Shown here one piece after another: positions 19,580 through 27,576 of a DNA stretch of 64,000 nucleotides. Positions within the stretch are counted from its first letter, which is position 1, and every line of letters begins with the position of its first letter. The stretch is from Bacillota bacterium (GTDB lineage: Bacteria > Sysuimicrobiota > Sysuimicrobiia > Sysuimicrobiales > Segetimicrobiaceae): the NCBI GenBank assembly GCA_021324975.1, contig JAJPIA010000029.1:1-64000 (forward strand), given 5' to 3'. The notes beneath the pieces were generated by a model. That model worked only from the letters and a program-made list of their open reading frames with translations. It searched no databases and was not told where the DNA came from. The position numbers and the translations under genes were made by a program.

Positions 19580-19740
19580 ACGCTTGTCCGGGTGAGCGCG
19601 GACGTGGCGAGCGCGCCGAGCGTGCGCAGGCCGCGCTCGATGCGTGGCTCCCAGTTGCGGCCGCAACTGAGCCGCAGGCAGGTACCGTACCGGCCGCCGG
19701 CCGAGAAGACGCCCCCCGGCGCAAAGCAAATGCAGCCTCA
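19580..19740 (-). pseudogene. C-terminal relic of MocR/PdxR-type (GntR-aminotransferase) regulator
   Basis: Reverse strand reads CICFAPGGVFSAGRYGTCLRLSCGRNWEPRIERGLRTLGALATSALTR without upstream PLP domain. Confidence 0.6.
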
Positions 19741-19999
19741 ACGCCTCGCTGGCGCAGTGGCTGTTGGACAGCGGCCGGGCGCGCTCACCGTATGTCGCAA
19801 GCCAGGGCATCGCCATGGGATGCGCCGGCCGCGTCCACATCTCACGCGACGGCGGCGGGACGATCTGGGTCGGCGGTGGAACGATTACCTGCGTGAGCGG
19901 CCGCGTGGACCTGTAGCGCTTTGCCGGCAATTGCCGGCGCTCCGCGTCCCGGCGACCGTACCGTCTGAGTGCCCGAGGGTGTACGCCCGCGCTCGGCCC

Positions 20000-21232
20000 C
20001 TACAGGGACAGGCGCGTCGTCTCGGTCGTCTCGGCGACCAAACGGCCGTGGCTGATTACATAGCGCGGCGGCGCGTGGCATCGAAGCGCCTCGTGGACCG
20101 TCTGGGCGCGCAGCACGGCGAGGTGCGCCGCCCGCCCGACCGCCAACCCGTAGTCGTGGAGGTGCAGGACACGGGCGCCGTGCGTGGTGATCATGTCGAA
20201 GAGCGTGTCCATCTGTGCGAACGACGGGGGCCCCGTGATGTGCGACGCGAGGAACGCGACCTCCAGCATGCTGTGGCGCCCGTACGGATAATAGGCATCC
20301 GCGATATCGTCCTGCCCCAGCGCGACCGGAACATCCGCGGCCAGCAGCTCGGCGAATCGGAGGTGCAGCGAGCCGGTGTGCGGGTCCATGACGAACGCCA
20401 TTCCGGCCCGGCGGCACAACGCCGCGAGCTCGCGAAAGTAGGCGTCCGGATACAGGCGCATCGCCCGCGCGTGGCAGGCCGTCACCCGGCCGCACCACCC
20501 CTCGCGGAGCGCGGCCCGCGCCAGCAACTCGGTTGTGCGCAGCCGGGGGTCACCGGTGTCGTCCACGAGGAACGCGACGTCGCGGTCGAACTCCTTGGCG
20601 AGCCGGAGCATTTGGTCCGTGTGCGCGCGTGCGTCTGCCTCCGTGCGCTCGATCCATGGAATGCCGCCCACGACGTCGGCGCCCATTTTGACGGCGTCCC
20701 GCACGTACGTCTCCGCCCCCGGATCCCGCAGCACGCCGTCTTGCGGGAACGCGACGACCCGGACCTCCACCACGCCCCGCAACTCCTCGCGCAGGCGAAT
20801 CACGGCGCGGATCGCCTCGAGACGCGCCCGCGTGTCGGTATCCACAAACGCCTGCACATGCGTGACGCCGTGCCCGAGCCCCTCTAACAGCGCTCGCCGC
20901 GCGTTGGCGTAGATCCACTCCTCGGCGTACCGGTCTTTGATCGCCGAAGCAAGCTCGATGGCGGCGCCGGCGTGTTCCATGGCGCCGGTCGCATATCGCC
21001 GGATCGCCTCGTCGCCGATCATCGGCAGCGTGTAGACCTTGCAGAGATGCAGGTGCGCGTCGACGAAGGAGGGGGTGAGCAGGCATCCCCCGCCGTCCAG
21101 TTCCTCCCGCCCGCGCAGACGGTCCGCCGTGATCGCGGCGATGCGCCCGGCGCGGACGGCGACGTTGACGCGATCGTCGGGCCGTCCCCGGAGTCGCACG
21201 TCGGCAACGACGAGATCGAATAGATCGTTCAC
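20000..21232 (-). CDS. Cytosine deaminase-like amidohydrolase
   Basis: FVDAHLHLCKVYT, VTHVQAFVDTD, VTACHARAM, GQDDIADAYYPYG. Confidence 0.88.
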   Translation of the reverse strand: MNDLFDLVVADVRLRGRPDDRVNVAVRAGRIAAITADRLRGREELDGGGCLLTPSFVDAHLHLCKVYTLPMIGDEAIRRYATGAMEHAGAAIELASAIKDRYAEEWIYANARRALLEGLGHGVTHVQAFVDTDTRARLEAIRAVIRLREELRGVVEVRVVAFPQDGVLRDPGAETYVRDAVKMGADVVGGIPWIERTEADARAHTDQMLRLAKEFDRDVAFLVDDTGDPRLRTTELLARAALREGWCGRVTACHARAMRLYPDAYFRELAALCRRAGMAFVMDPHTGSLHLRFAELLAADVPVALGQDDIADAYYPYGRHSMLEVAFLASHITGPPSFAQMDTLFDMITTHGARVLHLHDYGLAVGRAAHLAVLRAQTVHEALRCHAPPRYVISHGRLVAETTETTRLSL

Positions 21233-21290
21233 GTCGGGTCAGCCGGACGCCGGCCGCGTGTGGCGGACGGAGGCGTTCATTCCTCGGCGT

Positions 21291-21626
21291 TCACTGATGG
21301 CCGTTCTCGAACACGTCCAGCAGCTCCGAGATGACCCGCTCCCGTTCCCGGGGGTTCCCCGAGCGGATCGCGGTGCTCACGCAGTGGTTGAGGTGACGGT
21401 CGAGCACGAGCGCGTTGACCCGATCGATAGCGCGCTGCACCGCCTTGGTCTGCTTGAGCACGTCCACGCAGTACCGATCGTCCTCGACCATGCGCAGAAT
21501 GCCGCGTAGGTGCCCCTCGGCGCTGCGCAAACGCGCCAGGATCTGCGCCTTCGCCCGGGGATCCAGTCCCGGGACCGTTTTCGGTTTCGACCGCGCCGCC
21601 ACGACGTAAACCCTCCCTCCCCCCAA
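21291..21626 (-). CDS. csoR: CsoR/FrmR family metal-sensing repressor
   Basis: ILARLRSAEGHLRGILRMVEDDRYCVDVLKQ...HLNHCV, with Cys-His-Cys ligands. Confidence 0.85.
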   Translation of the reverse strand: MGGGRVYVVAARSKPKTVPGLDPRAKAQILARLRSAEGHLRGILRMVEDDRYCVDVLKQTKAVQRAIDRVNALVLDRHLNHCVSTAIRSGNPRERERVISELLDVFENGHQ

Positions 21627-21845
21627 GGCGGGGGGCCATTCCGCTCACGCAAACGCGTGCGCCGCGCCGCCCATTCCCGACACCATCGCGTGGACCGCTA
21701 CCTGTGACGGAGGCGCGGTGGGGCGCCTGGCCGGAGCGCCGGGTGGCCAAGGAGCGCGGCTGCGCGGCCGGGACGCTTCGGGCGCGCTCCGGCGTTCCAC
21801 CAAACGGTAACACGCGAGAGGATGCGGAAAGGGGTGACGGGTGGC

Positions 21846-22229
21846 ATGGCGCGCGAAGAAATAACGGTGAGCGGCGTTCACAAGACGACCGGATACTCGC
21901 ACGCGGCAAAGGCCGGCGATCTCATCTTCGTCGCGGGGCAAGTCGCCAACGACATCAACGGCAATCTCGTGGGCAGAGGCGACATCGAGGCGCAGGCGGT
22001 GCAGGTCTTCGACAACCTCAAGGCGGTGCTCGCGTCGGCCGGCGCCACGCTCAACGACGTCGTCAAGCTTACCACCTACACGACGAGCGTCGCCTATCGC
22101 GCCAAGATCGCCGAGGTGCGCGCGCGGTATTTCAGCGGCTATTTTCCTCCCAATACGTTTCTCGTCGTCGCGAGCCTCGCGACGCCGGAATACTTGCTGG
22201 AGATCGAGGCGGTGGCCGCCCGCGGTTGA
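21846..22229 (+). CDS. RidA family protein
   Basis: TTGYSHAAKAGDLIFVAGQVA...QVFDNLKAVLASAGATLNDVVKLTTY. Confidence 0.9.
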   Translation: MAREEITVSGVHKTTGYSHAAKAGDLIFVAGQVANDINGNLVGRGDIEAQAVQVFDNLKAVLASAGATLNDVVKLTTYTTSVAYRAKIAEVRARYFSGYFPPNTFLVVASLATPEYLLEIEAVAARG

Positions 22230-22344
22230 TCGGGCGCCCGGCGTCGACGTTGCGCCGGTCGAAGACGCAGCGCTGGGGCAGGTCCGCCCACAGCTGGCGC
22301 CGGGGTAACAGGAACGAGTCGGGCCCGGCGCCAACCGGGTACCG

Positions 22345-23247
22345 ATGGGGCTCCAACTTCGGCAGGCTACCGAAGCGGATCTGCCGGACGTCCACGAGAT
22401 CTGGCGGACTGCAGCCGGCGCCGGCTCTGGCCGTCCGCCCCGCGACGTCATGCTGTCGCTCTTCCGGCACGAACTCGCGACCGGGGCCATGTGGATCGCC
22501 GCCGGCGGGGACGGTCCGGTTGGCTACACCGCCGTCGTGACGCGCGGTGCGGTCGGGTTTCTGGCGGAGATGTTTGTTCTCCCGATGCACCAGTCCCAGG
22601 GCGTCGGGAGCGCGCTCTTGCGGTGCGTGCTCGCGGAGCGCGCCGATCTCCACTGCACGATGAGCTCGCGGGATCCGCGAGCGCTGAGCTTGTATGTCCG
22701 CGCGGGATGGCGCCCGCGGTGGCCGCATTTCCTGTTGCGGCAGGACGGCACGGCCTTAGGAGCCCTGGAGACCAGCGGCATCCGGGCGGTCGTTGCGGAT
22801 CCGCTGGACGCTGAGCTGGCGGCGTGGGATGCGAGAATTGGAGGGCGATTTCGCCCCGAGGATCACGCGTACTGGCGCGAGATCCTCAGCGCGGTGCCGC
22901 TGTGGTTCAAGCGCGCTGCGGTCACGGTAGGGTACGGCTATGTGTGGCACCTGCCGGCCGTGGACGAGGGCGTGCGCGTCGGGCTCGGGCCCATCGGCGT
23001 GTCGTCCCCGGACGATGCCGTCCACTGTGTGGCGGCCGCGCTGCAATGGATCGCGGACGAGTCCGGGCTCGACGCGGCATCATATCACGTCGGGATTCCC
23101 GGACCGCATCCGGCATTGATCCCGCTGCTTCGCGCCGGATTCCGGATCCGGGACGTGGAGACGTTCTGCTGTTCGAGCGACAGTCTCTTCTTCGACCCGG
23201 CGGCCTATCTTGGATTGTCGGGGCTGGAGGGCACGTCCTTTTTTTGA
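22345..23247 (+). CDS. GNAT family N-acetyltransferase (two-domain length)
   Basis: LRQATEADLPDVHEIWR, MFVLPMHQSQGVGSALLRCVL. Confidence 0.8.
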   Translation: MGLQLRQATEADLPDVHEIWRTAAGAGSGRPPRDVMLSLFRHELATGAMWIAAGGDGPVGYTAVVTRGAVGFLAEMFVLPMHQSQGVGSALLRCVLAERADLHCTMSSRDPRALSLYVRAGWRPRWPHFLLRQDGTALGALETSGIRAVVADPLDAELAAWDARIGGRFRPEDHAYWREILSAVPLWFKRAAVTVGYGYVWHLPAVDEGVRVGLGPIGVSSPDDAVHCVAAALQWIADESGLDAASYHVGIPGPHPALIPLLRAGFRIRDVETFCCSSDSLFFDPAAYLGLSGLEGTSFF

Positions 23248-23409
23248 GCGACTCGGACACACGAGTCTCGTCCTAGACGCGAGGCTCGGTCCCTGAGGCG
23301 CGGCCCGGAGTCCCAGCGCTCGCCGTGGTGACACGCGCCCTGCGACGGCTGGATCCCGATTGACCGTGACGGCATCCTTGACACTCGCGGGATCGGCATG
23401 CTAGATAGA

Positions 23410-23424
23410 TGATAATAATTGTCA
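23410..23424. promoter_or_regulatory. Fur-superfamily 7-1-7 operator
   Basis: TGATAAT-A-ATTGTCA, one mismatch from a perfect 7-1-7 inverted repeat, upstream of the ZnuA-like gene. Confidence 0.7.
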
Positions 23425-23605
23425 CATGTCATCATACTGCGGTAGTCATTTCATCTCCTCGCAGTCGCCGGTGTCGCGCTGCGGCCGCGCGCGAACTGCA
23501 CATCGGCGGCGCGGCGCAGTTGTTGCCGTGCCGGACGCAGATCGTCTACAACTTCTAAGTCGAGGGCGCGCCGCGGCGCGCATCCGGTGCTGCGGAGGGA
23601 TTGAG

Positions 23606-24523
23606 ATGACACGAGTCGGGTGGCGTGGTGCGGGTACGCTGGTGGCGGTGGTGGCCGTCGTGGTCGCCGTGCTGGGGGAGTGGCCGGGTCGCGGCACGGC
23701 TGCTCCGAGCGCGTCACGGCCGACCGTCGTCGCGGCGGAGAATTTTTACGGGGACATCTTGGGGCAGCTTGCGGGCGATCATGTCTCCATCACGAGCATC
23801 ATTAGCGACCCGAATGTCGACCCGCACGAATACGAGAGCAGCGCGCGCGACGGCGCCGCCGTCGCCCGAGCCAGCCTCGTCGTGATGAACGGGCTCGGGT
23901 ACGACGACTTCATGTATCGCCTGATGAAGGCGGCGCCGAACCCCGCTCGGAAAGTGATCATCGTGGGCACGCTGGTTGGGCACAAGGGCGGCGATAACCC
24001 CCACGTGTGGTACGATCCCGGGACGATGCCCAAAGTGGCGGCGGCGATGACCGACGCGCTGAGCGAGATCGATCCCGCCGACAGCCGCTCGTTCCACGAC
24101 CGGCTCGGGCTGTTCCAAGGAGCACTCCGTCCGCTGCAGGACAGGATCGCGGAAATTCGCCGCCGGTATGGCGGCGCCCCGGTCGCGTTCACCGAGCCCG
24201 TCTTCGCCTACATGGCCGCGGCTCTCGATCTGCGCGTCATCACGCCGGAGGCGTTCCAGCGTGCGGTCGAGGAGGGCGAGGAGCCGCCGGCATCGTCGAT
24301 CGCGCAGATGGACGACCAGTTGCGCATGCATCAGGCGAAGGTCCTGCTCTATAATGTGCAAACGGTGACGCCGATCACGACCCGCGTTCGGCAGCGCGCC
24401 AAGCAGCTCGGCATTCCCGTCGTCGGCGTCTCCGAGACGGAGCCGCACGGGAAGAGCTACCAGCAATGGATGCTCTCGCAACTGGAGAATCTTGAAGCGG
24501 CGCTCGCCGGCACCACAAAGTAG
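23606..24523 (+). CDS. Metal ABC transporter substrate-binding protein (ZnuA/cluster A-I like)
   Basis: VVAAENFYGDILGQLAGDHVSITSIISDPNVDPHEYE, GDNPHVWYDP, FTEPVFAYMA. Confidence 0.88.
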   Translation: MTRVGWRGAGTLVAVVAVVVAVLGEWPGRGTAAPSASRPTVVAAENFYGDILGQLAGDHVSITSIISDPNVDPHEYESSARDGAAVARASLVVMNGLGYDDFMYRLMKAAPNPARKVIIVGTLVGHKGGDNPHVWYDPGTMPKVAAAMTDALSEIDPADSRSFHDRLGLFQGALRPLQDRIAEIRRRYGGAPVAFTEPVFAYMAAALDLRVITPEAFQRAVEEGEEPPASSIAQMDDQLRMHQAKVLLYNVQTVTPITTRVRQRAKQLGIPVVGVSETEPHGKSYQQWMLSQLENLEAALAGTTK

Positions 24524-24649
24524 GGCGCGGAGCCTCGCCGGCGTCGAGCGTCGGAGTGTCATTGGGGAAGCGCCGACCTCGTAGACGATGGCGGTGCGGC
24601 TGCGCTGGGAATGGGCCTCGCGGCCACGGGTTCGGAGGTCCGGACCGAA

Positions 24650-24681
24650 GGCGGTCACCGCGCTAGCGCGCGGTGACCGCC
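24650..24681. terminator. 14-bp perfect hairpin between convergent genes
   Basis: GGCGGTCACCGCGC-TAGC-GCGCGGTGACCGCC, between the ZnuA-like gene (+) and the AhpD-like gene (-). Confidence 0.55.
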
Positions 24682-24695
24682 CCGGGATGAGGCTA

Positions 24696-25205
24696 TCAGC
24701 CAGCGGCCGAGTGGCTTTCCACGGCCCGGCGGGCCTCCGCGGACTTCCTCCACTCACCCGCGACCTGCTTCGTGGCCACGTTGAGGCGATTCCAGACATT
24801 GATCGAAGCGATGGAGAGGAGCAAGGACGCCAGGGCCGGCTCGTCATAGTGCCGGGCCGCCTCGTTCCAGATCTCGTCGGGGACCGGGTCCGCCCGGTCG
24901 CTAAGTCGGGTTACGGCCTCGGCGAGCGCCAGCGCGGCGCGCTCGGCATCGGTGAAGTAGGGGGCGTCGCGCCACGCCGACACGGCGAAGAGCCGTTCAT
25001 CGGTCTCGCCGGCATTCTTGAGGTCGCGGGCGTGCATGTCGACGCATACACTGCAGCCGTTGATCTGGCTGGCGCGCAACGTAATCAGGTCTCGCGTCCG
25101 CGCCGGGACGCCGCCCTTCTCCGCAGTCTTGGCCAACGCGTGCAGCGCCTGCATGGCCTCGGGGACGATCATCACCGGGTTGCTCATCCGTGCTTGCATG
25201 ACCAC
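24696..25205 (-). CDS. Carboxymuconolactone decarboxylase / AhpD-like protein
   Basis: LITLRASQINGCSVCVDMHARDLK CxxC motif. Confidence 0.9.
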   Translation of the reverse strand: MVMQARMSNPVMIVPEAMQALHALAKTAEKGGVPARTRDLITLRASQINGCSVCVDMHARDLKNAGETDERLFAVSAWRDAPYFTDAERAALALAEAVTRLSDRADPVPDEIWNEAARHYDEPALASLLLSIASINVWNRLNVATKQVAGEWRKSAEARRAVESHSAAG

Positions 25206-25429
25206 ACCTCCATGGAGCGATCAATGTGTTGCGAATCGCGCGTCCCGGTCACACCGGCCGGGCCTCGCTCGTCACTACGGTGACGAAACACGACGGGGGA
25301 ATGTGACACATGGATCGTCGCCCGGCGTCGGAAATCGACACGGCGGCAGGGGAGGGGTGCGCCCCCGCCGGCGCCGACCCAACGCTCCGCGACGCAGGGA
25401 CTTTGTCGGTTTTGACGTAAAGACCAGAC

Positions 25430-25443
25430 GCGAACCGGTTCGC
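25430..25443. promoter_or_regulatory. 14-bp perfect palindrome upstream of ftsH
   Basis: GCGAACCGGTTCGC, 13 bp after a TTGACG -35-like hexamer at 25412. Confidence 0.35.
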
Positions 25444-25523
25444 AGCCCATCTCCGCCCGTACCACGAGGGGTGTTCACCTGGCACAGCAGCGGCCTCCCG
25501 CTTCGACGCCACCGCGGATCGGG

Positions 25524-27437
25524 GTGGGCTGGTGGATTCTCGCCGCGCTCCTCCTGATCTGGAACCTGGTCACCCTGCTCCCGAAAGGCCAGCCGGCGGT
25601 CACGATTCCCTATACCACGTTCCTCGAGCAGGTGCGGGCGCACAACGTCACCAGCATCCGCGTGGATGGGACGCAGATCACCGGCCGGTTCGCTCACCCG
25701 ATCCCGTGGCCGCCGGCTCAACACCCGCCGTCGGCTCCGAAGACCGGTGCGGGCGCCGGTCCCGCGCCGCCGGCCTACGGGTCCTTCGTCACGCAGTTTC
25801 CCCAGGCGATTGGCGATCCAGGCCTCATGCCGCTCCTGCAGGCGACCAACGTGCCGGTGACCGTGGCGCCGCCGCCCAATCCGCTGCTCGGCCTATTCCT
25901 GACGAGCGCGCTCCCGGCATTACTCTTCATCGGGCTGCTGGTGTTCATGGGCCGGCAGGCCGCCCGCGCCCAGGGAGGAGTTTTGAATTTTGGACGGATC
26001 ATGCCACGGCGGTACACGCTCGATCAGGCCCGCGTCACCTTCGCCGACGTTGCCGGCGAGGACGAGGCCAAAGCCGCGCTTGTGGAAGTCGTAGACTTCC
26101 TACAGCATCCCAAGAAGTACCTCGATCTCGGCGCCCGGATCCCGCGCGGCGTTATGCTGGTGGGGCCCCCGGGAACGGGGAAAACGCTGCTGGCCCGCGC
26201 CGTCGCGGGCGAAGCCGGCGTGCCATTCCTCAGCCTGAGCGCTTCCGAGTTCGTCCAGATGTTCGTCGGCGTCGGCGCGAGCCGGGTGAGGGACTTGTTC
26301 GCCCAGGCCAAAAAGGTAGCGCCTGCGATCGTGTTCATCGACGAGATGGACGCGGTCGGGCGCCGGCGCGGGGCCGGCGTCGGCACCGTGAACGATGAAC
26401 GGGAGCAGACGCTCAACCAGTTTCTCGTGGAGATGGACGGGTTCGACCAGCGTCACGAGATTATCGTGCTCGCCGCGACCAACCGCCCGGACGTCTTGGA
26501 CCCCGCGCTCCTGCGTCCCGGTCGATTTGACCGGCAGGTCACGGTTGGGCTCCCGGATCGGCGGGGCCGCGAAGAGATCCTGCGCATCCACACCAAGCAC
26601 CTTCCCCTTGCACCCGACGTGGATTTGGAGGTGCTATCGCGGGAGACACCGGGGTTTAGCGGCGCCGATCTGGCCAACCTGGCCAATGAGGCCGCCCTCG
26701 CCGCCGCGCACCACACGCACCATCAGGTGACGCGGGCCGACTTCGCGGAAGCCCTGGACAAGATCGTGCTGGGCGGCGTCCGCTCGGTCCTGCTGAGCCC
26801 CCAGGACCGGCGCGTCGTCGCCTATCATGAAGGCGGCCACGCCGTGGTTGCCTGGCTGCTGCCGGCCGCCGATCCCGTCCGGAGGGTCACGATCATTCCG
26901 CACGGGCGGGCGCTCGGCGTCACCGAGCAACTCCCCGGCGAAGACCGCTACAATTACAGCCGGGAGTACCTGCTCGCCCGCCTCGCCGTGATGCTGGGAG
27001 GCCGTGCCGCGGAGGAGCTGGCCGTGGGCGACATCACGACCGGCGCGGAGAACGACCTCATCGAAGCCACGCGGCTCGCCAGGCGGATGGTCACGCGCTG
27101 GGGCATGGGGAGTCAGGGGCCGCTGGCGTTCGACGCCGATGAACAACAACCGTTTCTCGGCTATAGCCTCTCCCACGGACGCGACTACAGCGAGGACACC
27201 GCCGCCCGCATCGATCGCGACATTCGCGCGATTATCGAAGAGCGCCAAGGCTTTGTCAGGCGGCTCTTGACCGGCGCTCGCGATCGGCTGGACCGGCTCG
27301 CGGAGTTCCTGCTCCAGGAGGAGACGATCGGCGAGGAAATCTTCCTGCGCGTCCTCGGTCCCCGTCCGAGCAGCCGCGCAAAAATCCCGCCCGAAGGTGC
27401 ACCGCCGGATGGCGTGAACCCGCAGCGTCTAACATAG
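25524..27437 (+). CDS. ftsH: ATP-dependent zinc metalloprotease FtsH
   Basis: [36 protein letters not shown] region, [11 protein letters not shown] zinc site. Confidence 0.95.
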   Translation: MGWWILAALLLIWNLVTLLPKGQPAVTIPYTTFLEQVRAHNVTSIRVDGTQITGRFAHPIPWPPAQHPPSAPKTGAGAGPAPPAYGSFVTQFPQAIGDPGLMPLLQATNVPVTVAPPPNPLLGLFLTSALPALLFIGLLVFMGRQAARAQGGVLNFGRIMPRRYTLDQARVTFADVAGEDEAKAALVEVVDFLQHPKKYLDLGARIPRGVMLVGPPGTGKTLLARAVAGEAGVPFLSLSASEFVQMFVGVGASRVRDLFAQAKKVAPAIVFIDEMDAVGRRRGAGVGTVNDEREQTLNQFLVEMDGFDQRHEIIVLAATNRPDVLDPALLRPGRFDRQVTVGLPDRRGREEILRIHTKHLPLAPDVDLEVLSRETPGFSGADLANLANEAALAAAHHTHHQVTRADFAEALDKIVLGGVRSVLLSPQDRRVVAYHEGGHAVVAWLLPAADPVRRVTIIPHGRALGVTEQLPGEDRYNYSREYLLARLAVMLGGRAAEELAVGDITTGAENDLIEATRLARRMVTRWGMGSQGPLAFDADEQQPFLGYSLSHGRDYSEDTAARIDRDIRAIIEERQGFVRRLLTGARDRLDRLAEFLLQEETIGEEIFLRVLGPRPSSRAKIPPEGAPPDGVNPQRLT

Positions 27438-27576
27438 CGTCGCCGCCTTCTTTAGTGGTGGATCATGCCTCGGAGTTTAGCCACGGTTAAGCGGTTTAGT
27501 ATGCACGAACGTCTAGGTAAATTGAGTTTCGGGCACGTAAATATGGCGTTCGATCTGCGGCCATGTCGCGCTGCGG

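Noticed and set aside
18941-19930. 329-aa minus ORF
   Set aside because: An alternative frame through the YXWGXW gene and MocR relic; Arg/Pro/Ala-biased as expected for spurious high-GC ORFs.
25430-25443. LexA/SOS box
   Set aside because: The Gram-positive LexA site is CGAAC-N4-GTTCG; here the spacer is 2 bp.
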